DNA from: Cryptomeria japonica
Taxonomy: Eukaryota > Streptophyta > Pinopsida > Cupressales > Cupressaceae
Assembly: GCF_030272615.1 (NCBI RefSeq)
Contig: NC_081414.1
Location: forward strand, 333,795,427-333,855,426
Length of the DNA stretch: 60,000 bases
Direction of reading: 5' to 3'
The translations under genes were made by a program, and so were the position numbers. The notes beneath the pieces are model-generated. The model worked only from the letters and a program-made list of their open reading frames with translations, ran no database searches and had not been told where the DNA came from. Shown here piece after piece: positions 10,621-21,790 of the stretch. Within the stretch, counting starts at the first letter, position 1. The number at the start of each line of letters is the position of its first letter.

Positions 10621-12334
10621 TAACGAGTCTACCTCTCAAGTACCTAATGTCCTTGCCTACCATAAGAAATGTGTTAATAAGCATGATTGTCTTGAGTCTA
10701 AGTTGAAATATCTTGTCTTCTTTGCTTGTCAAAAGTTAAATTGCATCTCAAGACAAATTGATTCAAAACAAGGCTAAACACAAGAGTATTTCATTCAACA
10801 AAGTTCAAAAACATCTTCAAACATGGTTGTCAAACATTTTTCAAAATCTTGTCTCAACATTCATGTCACTTAGGTTTAGCTTCATCTTAGGTTTACATTT
10901 TGCAAAGTCATTGTCAATTACCAAAGTTGAGTTTCACCTAGGTCATACTCCTTTGCATATCAATAAGGGTCATCCATTTGCATGTGTCCTCTTGCATTAA
11001 AGTCATACCATTGTCATACATTCATATTTGCATACCCTAGGTTTCTTCATCAAGCTTAGGTCATTATCATATCATATTAGGGCCATTTGCATAGTAATTG
11101 TCCCTTAGCATATAGTGCCAAAATTAGGTTTTTGTCATACTTGAGTAATCCAAATCTTTGATAAACCCTAAGTCATTGTTAAGAAGTCTAGACCTTATCA
11201 AACCTTTTCTCTTTATGTCATTATTGTCATTTGGTCAAACCTAGCTTAGTATCCAAGCATATAGGGGAGACTTTGTCATTTGTCCTTTGAGGTCTAGACA
11301 TCATTTCAATTTCCTAAGGGTCTCTTTTAGATTTGCATTCCAAAAAGTTTGTCAAAATCTTGAAAAACAAACAAAAAAATAGATTGCATTCTTGCCATAG
11401 ATTGCATTCTCATTTATTTAGTTTGCATTTAGTTGCATATCATATATTGTCCTTGAAAAATCCCAAAAACATTGCATAGTGACATGTCTATTGAAACAAG
11501 GTTCCAAGCACCAATGATGCAACAAAGTTTGACATATCAACCGACAATGCAATCACAATTCTATCCAACCCAACAACAAAGCAACGTTGATCAAACTTTT
11601 TATGATGAAACAAATCTCCAAATACAAAAACTCGAGGAGAGGCTAGCTCAAGAAAGTGAGATATTGGAACAAAGAGTGAAAAACATTGCGAAGAATAGAT
11701 CACAAATGTCCAAAATGTTTCAAAAATTTCCAGGTCGAAATCCAAATATTGAGCCAATTGATGTAAGATCTCTTATCGAACGATCAAACATACTAGCTCT
11801 CCTCTCACAAATAGAGATGATGAAACAATTTCAAGAAAAGAGACAACAACATTATGTGCCTTCACATCAAGAACAAGAAGGTGTTTACTATCAATCAGAT
11901 TTCAACCATCACAACCAATTGTTCAACAGCTCCAATATTTCCAACAGACACAACCAATTGTTCAACATATACAACCAATACAACCAATGGTCCAATTTCA
12001 ACAATATGTCCAACCAACTATACAATGTCAACAAATAGTTCAACCAATGGGGGAATATCAACAAGTTCAATCAACATATCAATGTCAACAACCACAACCA
12101 AACATTCAAAAACAAAGGTTGCAACCCACACCAAGCCAAATTTTGAACATGTCAAACCAATCTGATCAACTTCTAGTTCGAAATCAAAACATGACATCAA
12201 ACCAAATTCTTTCCAAACAAGTTCAAATTCCAGATACAACTATGTCAAAACCCTGAAAGAAAGGTGGCTTTATTGCAAGGATCTTAAGGAACCTACCAAG
12301 TGAGTTCTTTGAGGAAGATCAAGATAATACAATT

Positions 12335-12826
12335 ATGTCTAGCAATGCCTCATCCCCCCACAAGCAAATTGACTCTCCAGTGGCATCTATCCCTAAACCT
12401 CTAGAAGTTTCACAAGAACCTTCCATATTGTCCTCATCAAACAATACACCCAAGGATGCAATTATCCAAGGGCTATCCATAATTGATTGCCAAGATAATC
12501 CAATTCATGATGCACATCCTTGTCATATTTCAGAAATACAAGACCCAATGCCACCATGCACTTTATTGCCATTACCTGTTTTAGAGGACCCCATTCAAAG
12601 TCCCTCTTCCTCATGTTCAAGCATTGATTCCTTGCCAGAATCCATCACAAACGTTCAAAGTGCACTTCCTTCATGCCAAAACATTGATCCCTTGTCAGAA
12701 TCCCCCATGCATATCCAAAGTCCAACCCCATGTCAAGAGGATAATTTAGAGCACGAAGAAATGAGTCCTAAAGAAAATCAAGATCAAGATCCTGAAACCT
12801 TATCATCCCATCCAATTGTTGACTAG
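12335..12826 (+). pseudogene. Middle open block of the LARD protein frame
   Basis: A 163-codon open stretch in the same frame as the 505-codon block that follows. It is Ser/Pro/Asp-rich with repeated phrases (LPSCQNIDPLSESP, IDSLPESITN) about 25-30 codons apart, which suggests internal duplication. It ends in TAG at 12824 and the next Met codon follows six bases later. A Gln codon (CAG) would need only one C-to-T change to give this stop; a designed readthrough stop is the alternative. Confidence 0.5.
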
Positions 12827-12832
12827 GACCCC

Positions 12833-14350
12833 ATGTTCCCAGACACTCACGATGATTCCCCTATTCTTGTCCATCCTATCCAAAGTCCTATTGACACTCC
12901 ATTCCCCGAGAAAAATCAAGATATCCCAGTCCATCCAATCCCAAACGATCCCATTCCATTTCATGAACACCATGTCCTTTCAAATCCCATTGACATTCCA
13001 CTTCCTAAGAAAGATCAAGATATCCCTTCCATCCTTTCCGATGATCCCATTGAAAGTCAAGAGCAAAGCACCTTTAAAGAGGATTCCAATGATCTTCCTC
13101 CTTATCAAGATCAAATTATTCCTTTAAATCCTCCAAAAGATCCTCTTGTTCCTCCATCTCCTTGTCTTAATGCTCCATATGCACTCCAAGATCATATTTC
13201 TTTTGATGATCCCATTATTTCTCCCATTCCATCTCTTGAAGAGCCTATCATTGAACCATGTCCACTACACAATCCTAGTCCCCCTCATGATCCTAATCCC
13301 CTTCATGATTCTAACGTGTCAGTGCAAGATGTTCATGAACCCTTGACATGCACAATGGGTTCTTCCACTTTGGTGCAATCCGATCCACTTCAAGATCTTA
13401 TTATTTCTCTCATATCATATCCACCTCATAATGGACTCACGTCTTCTTCTCAAAGAAAAGAGTATCCGACAAGTCAAGATATTCATAAAGGCAAAGGAGT
13501 AGATCTCCATAAGCAAGAATCTCTCCATATCAAAGAAGATCTTAAGGGTCATGTCTACATAGCTCACTCTCAAGATGTTGGTATCCCTCCATCAAAATCA
13601 AAACATATCCCTTCCCCATCAGACTTTCCATCCATCTTAGGTCCTTATATCCCTTCGTCCTCTATGCAAGGTCAGCAAAGGCACACATCCTTGAGTAAAT
13701 TCCATCCATCCAAAAGAACTCCATTTCATTCATATCCATCCATGCATTCCTTTCCCCCTCCAAGCAATTTGGATGCCAAGTATAAAAGTCATAAGTCTAG
13801 AAATCCACATGTATTCAAGGATCAACATGTCCAATATAATCGATATGTCAAAACAAAGAAAAATATGATCTATAAAGAAAAAGAAATATCCAAAATGCCA
13901 CAAAGGCCCACTGAGCAAAATAAAGCAAATTCAAAATATATATGGGTTCCTAAATCCCTTGTGCAAGCAATGCACTCCAAGGAACCACAAAAGCATGAAA
14001 AATCAAAAACCATGTGGATCCCCAAGAAGCTCCTTGAAGCACAAAAAGAACAACCCAGATTGGCATCTAAAATTGTTGTTCCTCCATCCAAACCTTCCAA
14101 GTCTATTTCTCCATCACCTTCTTCATCCATTTTGGGCCCTTATGTCCCAAAATCCCAAGCTATTCCTCCATCCAAATCTCACAATCTGAGATCCATTTTT
14201 CCTCCATCAGTTCATCATCCCTCAAGGTGTGTGCCAACGTCGATCTTGCCAACATTTCTATCCACTCAAGCACAGTTCTTCCAATACCCTATCCATTATC
14301 CAATTCATATTTTCCATCCTTCGATCCCTTTGGTCCTATCCTTTGCATAA
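12833..14350 (+). CDS. Longest intact block (505 codons) of the LARD protein
   Basis: The N-terminal 250 residues are dominated by short Pro/Asp/Ile phrases (HPIP, DPIP, IDIPLPKKDQDIP) that look like an expanded short repeat. The C-terminal half is basic and Ser/Pro-rich and holds two clear pairs of repeats: SILGPYIP and SILGPYVP, and YIWVPKSLVQAM and TMWIPKKLLEAQ. No membrane segment, nucleic-acid-binding knuckle or enzyme signature is visible. It shares frame with 12335-12826 and is probably the C-terminal part of the same protein. As the only long frame of a complete element it was likely translated once; whether it still is cannot be told. Confidence 0.5.
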   Translation: MFPDTHDDSPILVHPIQSPIDTPFPEKNQDIPVHPIPNDPIPFHEHHVLSNPIDIPLPKKDQDIPSILSDDPIESQEQSTFKEDSNDLPPYQDQIIPLNPPKDPLVPPSPCLNAPYALQDHISFDDPIISPIPSLEEPIIEPCPLHNPSPPHDPNPLHDSNVSVQDVHEPLTCTMGSSTLVQSDPLQDLIISLISYPPHNGLTSSSQRKEYPTSQDIHKGKGVDLHKQESLHIKEDLKGHVYIAHSQDVGIPPSKSKHIPSPSDFPSILGPYIPSSSMQGQQRHTSLSKFHPSKRTPFHSYPSMHSFPPPSNLDAKYKSHKSRNPHVFKDQHVQYNRYVKTKKNMIYKEKEISKMPQRPTEQNKANSKYIWVPKSLVQAMHSKEPQKHEKSKTMWIPKKLLEAQKEQPRLASKIVVPPSKPSKSISPSPSSSILGPYVPKSQAIPPSKSHNLRSIFPPSVHHPSRCVPTSILPTFLSTQAQFFQYPIHYPIHIFHPSIPLVLSFA

Positions 14351-14449
14351 ATCCTTGCCTTAGTTTCATCTCATTTTCCATGTCCTTATCCTACCAACGT
14401 CTTTGAGCATACTTTTAAAGGTCATGGTCCATTTTTTTTTCAAGGCTAC

Positions 14450-14680
14450 TATCCAAACAAAAAGATGTTTGAGTCCCTCTTTCATCCCCTATCATGTGTC
14501 CATTTTCGACTAAAATGTCAAAATACAAAATAAAAAGTGAAAAAAAAAAGACAAAAGAAAAAAAAAGTAAAGCAAAAATAATTCGTTCACTAGTGAAAAC
14601 CTAGCAAACAGGCGCCTTGGGCAAGTACCATGATGAAAACTTGGTAAATAGGCATCATGCGTAATTTATGAACTTCTTGC
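14450..14680 (+). other. Post-coding block shared with the Tat-like element
   Basis: An A-rich run (14515-14580) followed by GTGAAAACCTAGCAAACAGG and GGCAAGTACCATGATGAAAA. The Tat-like element has the same order on the minus strand just after its pol stop: an A-rich run, GTGAAAACCTGGCAAACAGG near 48020-47995, then GGCAAGTACCATGGTGAAAA near 47915. This supports common descent of the two elements' 3' halves. Confidence 0.75.
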
Positions 14681-14689
14681 ATACCACAC

Positions 14690-15290
14690 TTGGGGGCAGG
14701 TTTTATCCTATCATATCCTTTTGTTCTTCATTGTTCCATTATCCTATCGAACCCCTGTCATTACCCTCCATTATCCTATTGTCCCTCATGTCCAGTTTCC
14801 CTTTCCACCTTTGATCTTGACAAGGCTGAGGATCTTCATGAGCATCATGTATCTTGTTTGCAGCTTTTGGTCATTTATCCATTTTCTTATTATAACCTTT
14901 CATCCATATTCCCTGTCTTCTTGCAACTTTCTGCCACTATCCCGTATCCTATCCCGACCTTCAGTCCATGTCCCTTATCCATTCTTGGTCTTGCTTATCC
15001 AATCCATATCTTATCACTATCCATACACTCTTTCTGTTCCTTGATCTTGATCTGACATAAGGATGCCAAATTTAAACATAGTTTCAAAAACCTCTTGACA
15101 TGTCCCTCATGCCATGTCACTGCTTTACATTGTCATATCCAGTCTCTTGTCCCATCACACAATAGCCCTTGAAAATTGCATCCGTATTGTCTCCATAATA
15201 AAAGGCCTTTGTCTTCCCTCTATCCACCAACATTTCAGCAAGCCTATTTATTCACCTATCATATTCCTTGCTTTGCTAGACATTGGGGGC
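14690..15290 (+). other. Noncoding 3' region of the LARD
   Basis: C/T-rich, with many CCTATC and TTATCC words. Overlapping open frames (14690-15055, 14721-15044) have no protein-like features and are read as noncoding. Nothing else is recognised here. Confidence 0.5.
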
Positions 15291-15294
15291 AAAA

Positions 15295-15600
15295 AATCAT
15301 AAAAACAAAAAAATTGAAAAATGTCCTGAAAAAAATCATAAAAATTGAAAAATGTCCTGAAATAATTCAAATTTATTTTTTTTGAAAAGTGTCTTGAAAT
15401 AATTCAAAAAAATTGAAAAATGTCCTGAAATAATTCAAAAAAATTGAAAAATGTCTTTAAAAAAATCCCTAAAAATCAAATAATGTCCTGAAAAAATCCC
15501 TAAAAATCAAAAAAATGTCCTGAAAAACTTCCTAAAAAGTCAAATAAAGTCCTGAAAAAAATGAACACAAAAAAAGTTGTAAAATCTCGAAAAGCAAAAA
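15295..15600 (+). repeat. A-rich tandem repeat in the LARD 3' region
   Basis: About ten imperfect units of 25-31 bp carrying AAAAATTGAAAAATGTCCTG, drifting to CCCTAAAAATCAAA and AATGTCCTGAAAAA. The stretch lies between the post-coding block and the polypurine tract and is strongly A-rich on the sense strand. Confidence 0.8.
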
Positions 15601-16438
15601 CAAAAAATATCCCCTTTGTGCATAGACAGATCACTGAGTATACATCCAACGACATGCAATCACATTGTGCTTTAATAAAATCATGCATTAACAGATGAAC
15701 TTTTTCAATCAAACCAGACATTTAAACTGATCAAAATTGTCATATCAATCAACATCAAAATCATTTATCCTTGTCTCTACTATCATGGGTCTTATACAGG
15801 GTGTGGTATACTCGAAACTAGACTATGTCCTGTCTTAGACGGGGTACCGCATGTCCTGAAACCAGACAGCATGATCGTCCTATCAGCACTTTCAACTTTT
15901 GACAAAGAAGATCAAGATGTTTGTTTGACTTGTTGGAATTGGCGAGTCTTATCATTTATGGATTTATCTTCGATCATGTTCCTATATTGCTCGATGATGT
16001 CACTGAGTGATTTAGAGTGACCGGGATGGTTCATGGTTCTTTTCTTTTCTTTTGTGATTGTTGTTTGTCTGTGATGTGTCTGTCTTTTGCAAAAAGGGTT
16101 GCATTTCAGCTCTGGCCTTCCATGCCATGATGCTACGCATCCATTTTGCTATATTAAAATAAAGGTTCTCACCTACTTATGTGCATATGTGAAAGCAAGT
16201 TTTCCTTCATCTCTAACTGTCCTCTATCTAATTTCTTCTTACTAACATTTCTTTCGTCAATCTTGGCAGTCTGTTTGATCCATTTGAACCTGTCATCTTC
16301 TGTCATTCTTATCGATCAATTGGCCTCTTTTTTGGATCTTTCTGGCCAATTCCTCGAGGGGGCATGCATATGTCATTGTCATTGTCTGGAGCATTTTCAT
16401 TATTTTTCTTTGAAACAACGCTTAAAATCGTATTGTCT
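15601..16438 (+). other. Noncoding 3' region before the polypurine tract
   Basis: No gene. Near its right end, text such as TCGAGGGGGCAT and TTTGAAACAACGC is shared with the Tat-like element just before its 3' LTR (minus strand, about 43180-43110), so homology extends at least 90 bp upstream of the polypurine tract. The left part, including the GGGGTACCGC phrase near 15840, is not assigned. Confidence 0.55.
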
Positions 16439-16453
16439 CAAAGAGGGGCAAAA
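16437..16453 (+). other. Polypurine tract of the LARD
   Basis: CTCAAAGAGGGGCAAAA directly before the TG of the 3' LTR. The Tat-like element has the same 17 bases in the same place (minus strand, 43095-43079), and identity continues about seven bases on either side, into TGTAGAC of the LTR. Confidence 0.9.
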
Positions 16454-17900
16454 TGTAGACGTCTAAAAATGGTCAACGCTTGCGGAATCATATTTTAACA
16501 TTGGCGCATTGTCTCATTTTAGAGTTTTTGCATCGCATTAACATTTCTCCTATGTCATGCACTTGGTCTTTATCATTTGCGAGCATCGAGTCCTTCTTCT
16601 TCATTCTTCATTTATCTCACTCTCGAATTTGGTCTTGTCGACAACAATCTTCAGTCATGATTTTGGTCAATCTTATCTTGTCGCATCAATGTGTGTGCTA
16701 ATTTGTCATCATTTTGGACATCGTCAATCCTAATTAGGGTTTTGTCCTCTTATCGATCTTGTTGTTTTGCAATCGATTTGTCATCGATCATTATCATTTT
16801 CAATCTTGTCATTCTGCAATCTATTTTGTCATCAATCCTTGTCTTCTTGTCAGTTTTGTCATTTTTGCGATCGATTTGTCATCGATCGTCATCCTTCTCA
16901 ATCGTGTCAATTTGGATCAATTTGTCATTGTTCCTCGTCAATTGGCGCATTTATCAATCAAATCATTTTATCACATTGGTCCTTTGTTAATCAAAGTCAT
17001 GATTGGGTCAATTATCTTTCATCAAGACCTAATTGTCATCCTTGCATTGCTAATTCATCTTCTAGGGTTTCGTGATTTAATCATTTAACCTTGTTTGTCA
17101 TTTCTCCCTTTAGGATTAATAAATTATTTATTTATCCTAAGTCTTCTCATCGCAATTAAATGTTCATTTAATTGGCTAATTATTCCTCTTTTTGTGAATT
17201 AATTAATAAATGACAAATTATTAATTAATTCACCTAATTTATCTTAATTCCTAATTTTCCTCTTTTTCTAATTTTCTAATTTTCTAATTCCTAATTTCAA
17301 TTCTCTCCTATTTTTCTCCTAATTTCATGGGAATGACATTTCAATTTGTCATAATTTGTCATAATTGACAATCAATCAATTTTTGACAGAGAAATTTGTC
17401 ATAATTTGTCATAAATTATCAATCAATCAATTTTGCATAGAAAGTGCATAATTTGTCATATTTTGTCATAATTGACATTTTTGATTTACAATTTCCATTT
17501 GAATTGAATCATGCTAATTTGATCATTTCTCCAATTTGTCTATAAATTGGATGAATTTCTTCAATTTCGGCTAATAATAATCACTTACTTGAATTACTTT
17601 GTCGAATCAATCACGCTTTGAGTATTCTTGTGCCAATGTCAATCTTGCTTTCACATTAGGTTTATGCACTTGAAGGTGAGATCCACAAATAAAGGCTATT
17701 TGGAGAAGAAAGAAGGACAATGGAGCCGCATGAAGGAGACATTCGAATCTACATCTGGTTTGCTTAGTTTTTAGTTTTGAATATTTTATTTTCATGTCTC
17801 TATTGAGTGTAATTAGGATTGATCATTGCATTTGAGATTTTGTGATTGAGCTATGACTAATGTTTATCTTGCTTTGATGATTTCCAATTTCCTAGCTACA
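16454..17900 (+). repeat. 3' LTR of the LARD
   Basis: Second copy of the 7997-9444 LTR, from TGTAGACGTC to CTAGCTACA, followed by the target duplication GTTTG (17901-17905). It keeps the TATA box (17541), the TTTGTCATAA cluster and the inverted repeat (17196-17231). Confidence 0.95.
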
Positions 17901-17905
17901 GTTTG

Positions 17906-18225
17906 CATCTTCATATTCTGTATCACTAGACTCTTTTGCCAAAATGAGTCTTCGAGTAGATTTCTTGTAGGTCTTGGTTACCTTCGGAGAAATAACACTC
18001 TTTTGTTTCTTACTCGGTGATGCAACTGATGCTCTTGTGTTAGGTCTCTTTGTTGGAGGAGTTGGTAGGGCCTTTGAAGTGTCCTATTTCTTTCTTTTTA
18101 ACACTTTTCCCTTAGGCAGTTTGGTGCTCAGTTTTATAGCTGCCTCTTGAGCTTCTGATTCCTTTTATTTTATGATACCTACAAGTTTTTTGTTTACATG
18201 GTCAATACCCTTCTTTTGATGATTT
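17906..18225 (-). pseudogene. Element 3 reading frame, part beyond the LARD insertion
   Basis: Minus-strand sequence that joins 7991 once the LARD and one copy of GTTTG are removed. It reads as a Lys/Ser/Thr/Pro-rich basic segment (VSPKVTKTYKKSTRRLILAK; also PTPPTKRPNTRASV), with at least one in-frame stop near 18088. This would be the basic N-terminal part of the same large protein as 6175-7991. Past about 18225 the protein sense is lost. Confidence 0.4.
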
Positions 18226-20045
18226 TAATATAAAAAAATATTGCACTTTGAGTAATGATGACTATTTTGAACATTGTTACTACTATAATGAGTGATATGT
18301 TTTTTTCTTTTTTTTTCTTTTTTTAATTTCATGCATAAAATTGTTGTTAAAACTCAAGGGGGAGGGGGGGAATTTGTTTTACCTGAAAGAAAAATTCTCT
18401 AGAATTGATGATTTAACACTCAATCTTTAGGTTTTCAAGCCTTATGAGTGCAATGACAAGGTCCATTTGGGTTGAAAATGCTTTGACTTGACAACTACCT
18501 TCTCGAGCCATGCTAACGCCCATATTGACTTTCTCAATCTCCCCAATTGGTGGAATAGTTAAAATTGCTTATAGAAATATCAAAAGGCTATAATTGCCTA
18601 GGTTTCATAAGAATAATAAACAAAAACTAGAATATTTCTTGTGTAGATCAAAAATCAAGAACTCCAAAATGAAATGTTGATCTTCACAACCATAAAACAA
18701 CTTCCCATTTCTCAAAAGAAATAATTAACACTTACAAGAAACCAAAAAAATATATAATAAACATATTTAATATCATAAGCTCTCAAAACTTGCATAGACA
18801 AGGTTTCTCACAAGTAACTTTTCATTAAAAAAATTGAACTGGCAAATGGACTCTTTTTATAGAAACTTGCACACAATCAAAGATCTAGCATTCATCTATA
18901 AGAAAAACTCTTAAGAAGTTTTTAGAAAATAGAAACAACCTGATTTATTTCATGCCCAAAACCTCATAAAACCTCAACTAGGATGTTATGAATTCTCAAA
19001 AATCTCTCTACAACTTCCAACTTTTAAACTTTTCCATCTACGTCTTGCACTCTTGCAGCCAAGTGTTTTGGAGTCTCATTTTCTTTCTCACTAAAAATGA
19101 ATTACCTGACCCAAAATAAGGGCACTAGAATCCTCTTCAAGCACTTGCCAACAATTACTAGAAAAACTCCCCTTGAAAAAATTAACTTTCTAACTTCCCC
19201 AAGATTTTGGCAACTCCTTTATAACTCCTCAATTTGTTGCCCAAGAAAGAGGAATAACCATTGATGGTCATTAGAGTATTCATGAGCATTTAAATTACAT
19301 GAAAATGGCCACAACTAAATGTTAGGTGTTGGAATTCAAGCTTATAATAATTATTCACTATCACTATCACTATCACTATCACTATCACTATCACTATCAC
19401 TATCACTATCACTATCACTATCACTATCACTCTCACTATCACTGTCACTGTCACTGTCACTATCACTGTCACTGCCACTGCCACTGCCACTGCCACTACC
19501 ACTGCCACTGTCACTATCACTGTCACTACCATTGTCACTGTCACTGCCACTGCCACTGTTTCACTATCACTATCACTATCACTATCACTATCACTATTAT
19601 GCATAGTTTACGAAAAAATATTTGGGCATAATAGAAATCAATAAATCCTCAAAATATTCACCCTAAAGATACACCAAAAGATAATGGAAACTAAAAGATG
19701 TACATAAAACTCAAATATTTTAATACATATTCTAGGTGAAAATATTCATCTTAAGTGCATTGGATTTATATTTTGATGCAATAAGACTCTCTCTTAAACA
19801 TGCATATGCTCAACATAATAAAAACCAAAAGATACACACAAAAATCATAATTAATTTATGGATTTAACATCTAACTACAACTTTCTTCAAAATAAACTTT
19901 GCAATAAAAAGTATTACAAACAAGGCTTCTTATGACCCTCTCTATTCATCATCTTTTTCTCCACATTTTCTTTCCACCATCATACCACTTTGGTGACCTT
20001 GAAACCCACCATTTTATTGTCATTATTGTTCTTTGTTCTTGTTGT
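18226..20045. other. Spacer without a gene
   Basis: AT-rich DNA with a T-rich tract (18300-18325), a G-rich run (18357-18370, which resembles the start of a copia LTR but lacks a partner) and the hexanucleotide microsatellite listed separately. No protein-like frame was found on either strand. Confidence 0.5.
19355..19598 (+). repeat. Hexanucleotide microsatellite (ACTATC)n with ACTGTC/ACTGCC variants
   Basis: A pure ACTATC block comes first, then a block in which ACTGTC and ACTGCC alternate, then ACTATC again. The repeat keeps several frames open on both strands (Ser-Leu, His-Tyr, Val-Ile repeats); these are artefacts of the 6-bp unit, not genes. Confidence 0.95.
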
Positions 20046-21771
20046 TGTTGGACACAATGGATCATTGAGAGGGGGGTGGATCAGTTTTTTAAACACTTTT
20101 CCTTCAACGAGGAGATATTGGTAATATATAAAACAAACTGAGTGCTAACTAGTTGCTCAAATGGTGCAAACAGGGTGTGTGAAAGGACTTTCTAAAACAT
20201 TAACATAACACATGCACAAAAATGCATCACACAACACCAAATATATACGAGGAAAAACCAATGTGGGAAAAACCTTGGTGAGAATAATTGTTGGAGATCT
20301 TCTGCTCCAATCCAGCCTCACAATGAATCTTTAATTACAATATTTAGGGCACCAACCCAAGGAGTACCAACCCTTGATTTATGAGTGCCAACTCAAAGGA
20401 GAACCAACCCCTGCATAATTTATAGGCTACAACCTAAAGGAGCTACAACCCCTGCACTAAGCTCCAACTTAGTGAAAACAATATAAAAAACTCAATTATA
20501 CAAATGAAATCACTGTTGCAAATGAAGTTTTGCAACCTTACAATATTCTGCTCTGTTGGTTCCAACCTTATCGATCAGTATTCTCTCCACCCACTTTGCA
20601 ACTTGGCTTTGGTGATAACTTTTCTAAGTTCCCTCTCACAATGTCTTTTCTCCTCAACTCACACTTGATCACTCTTTATCAGGTACCTCTTTTGCTAGCT
20701 TGTCACCTATGTGTTCTATGCTCACTCCATCGGTTTGTTCCTTACACCGGTTTATCTCGTTTCTCCTTACCGGTCTAGTCTTCACTCCTAAACACTTCAA
20801 GTGTTTATCTCTTTGACTCTTAGACAATGATTTCACACTTGCCTTCACTCTCCAGCAACAACAATCATAGTCTCAAGTCATCATATTTAAACTTGAGCTT
20901 TCCTGCCAAGAATCAACTCAAACTAAGGGTGGTTAGGGTTTCCTTCACCCGACCAAATCTGCATCAGATCCGATCCAATCTACTTTGGATCGATCACCTG
21001 CACATGAGGAATGCATCTGTACATTTTTTCCACTATCCAATGCATATTTGCTAAAGAAAGCAATCCTGACCATGATCCTCGACCTTGAAATTGGTCAACT
21101 TATTTATGACCCAGTTGTTTCTTTCTCGAGGTCCTCTTGCAGTCTGATTTCTTTTCTTCAATCTAGGTGCCAACAACTCCCTAATCTTTCTCTGTCACTC
21201 TTTCTTACTCGAGCTGCATCAATCTGTTATCATCTCGTGATTTGTGGTTGTTTCATTAATATAGACTTAGCTATTTCAACAACCATGTCGATGGAAACTT
21301 CACCAACCTCTCCATGTTTTCCACCTCAACTCCACATGGCATCATAACTATCATACACTTAGCTCACCGAGACAAGGTCGGTTTACACTTGAAAATTCAA
21401 CAAAATCATACCGACACAAGCCTTTACCAATGAGACCTTCTCCTCTTGCTAACTAGTAGTGCACACTACACCAGTATCACATCTTTACCACCAGTGGTTT
21501 GTGATCATTTCAACATTTTGCCTCTTCATCATAAATAGGAAGCCAACCTCCAAACCAGTTTATGCTCTATCAGTTATCACTCATGCTCTAGCAGTTATCA
21601 CTCAACATGTGAACACATGCATCTCACCTCATACTGGTGAGGTCACTGATAGTCTCAATACCTACTTGTCTTTCACCATACCGGTTCACTTTTCTTTATA
21701 GCGGATGACATACCTCTACCGGTATCTTGCCTCCACTACCGGTTGATATCAATGACAACTCAATGCTAACA
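20046..21771 (-). repeat. 3' LTR of Copia-1
   Basis: Plus-strand limits TGTTGGACAC and GCTAACA, 1726 bp. The left end and following text match 59436-60000. The right end abuts the polypurine tract. Open frames within it (20530-20778, 20985-21347) are LTR sequence. Confidence 0.88.
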
Positions 21772-21790
21772 ATCTCCCCCTTTGGCATTG
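21772..21790 (-). other. Polypurine tract of Copia-1
   Basis: Minus strand AATGCCAAAGGGGGAGAT directly before the LTR. Copia-2 has the same tract at 33571-33588. Confidence 0.85.

Larger units (their letters stand above)
11472..14350 (+). pseudogene. Gln/Pro-rich protein frame of the LARD, broken
   Basis: One protein sense can be followed over about 960 codons, with one frameshift and two in-frame stops. The first part (11472 to about 11880) has a Gln-rich start, a charged helical segment (residues about 50-90) and Gln-rich sequence. Near 11880 the sense moves to another frame, which reads as Gln/Pro/Val repeats (QPIVQ, VQP). A TGA at 12254 and a TAG at 12824 interrupt it, yet the frame between and after them stays open and similar in composition. 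The rest is Pro/Asp/Ile-rich, then Lys/Ser/Pro-rich. There is no zinc knuckle, capsid or enzyme motif. By position it replaces gag-pol; a Gag-like structural role is only a guess. The family is not recognised. Confidence 0.6.
7997..17900 (+). mobile_element. Complete large non-autonomous gypsy-related LTR element (LARD)
   Basis: This 9904-bp element has 1448-bp and 1447-bp LTRs in direct orientation, TG...CA ends, and a perfect 5-bp target duplication GTTTG at 7992-7996 and 17901-17905. A tRNA-Trp-type primer site follows the 5' LTR and a polypurine tract precedes the 3' LTR. The 7-kb interior contains no protease, RT, RNase H or integrase on either strand, only a decayed Gln/Pro-rich reading frame (11472-14350). 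Its leader blocks, post-coding block, polypurine tract and LTR start match those of the Tat-like gypsy element at 42469-58739, which is therefore the likely supplier of enzymes. The closely similar LTRs point to a fairly recent insertion into element 3. Confidence 0.93.
4689..18225 (-). mobile_element. Element 3: 3' part of a copia-like LTR retrotransposon, interrupted
   Basis: A minus-strand element seen from its 3' LTR (4689-5814) through a polypurine tract and a long reading frame (6175-7991), broken by the complete plus-strand element at 7997-17900, then continuing at 17906 until recognisable sequence fades near 18225. No gag, protease, RT or integrase of this element is in view, so its class rests on LTR style: a TG...CA LTR of about 1.1 kb whose 3' end carries the G/C-rich run with GGTGAATTAG (plus-strand view), as in the copia LTRs elsewhere in the window. 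The 5' part is missing or beyond recognition. Confidence 0.6.

Noticed and set aside
12816-13127. Leu/Pro/Ile-rich frame overlapping the LARD protein
   Set aside because: It is a shadow of the 505-codon frame; only the latter matches upstream blocks in frame and composition.
19319-19631. Open frames with Ser-Leu, His-Tyr and Val-Ile repeats
   Set aside because: They are produced on both strands by a 6-bp microsatellite.
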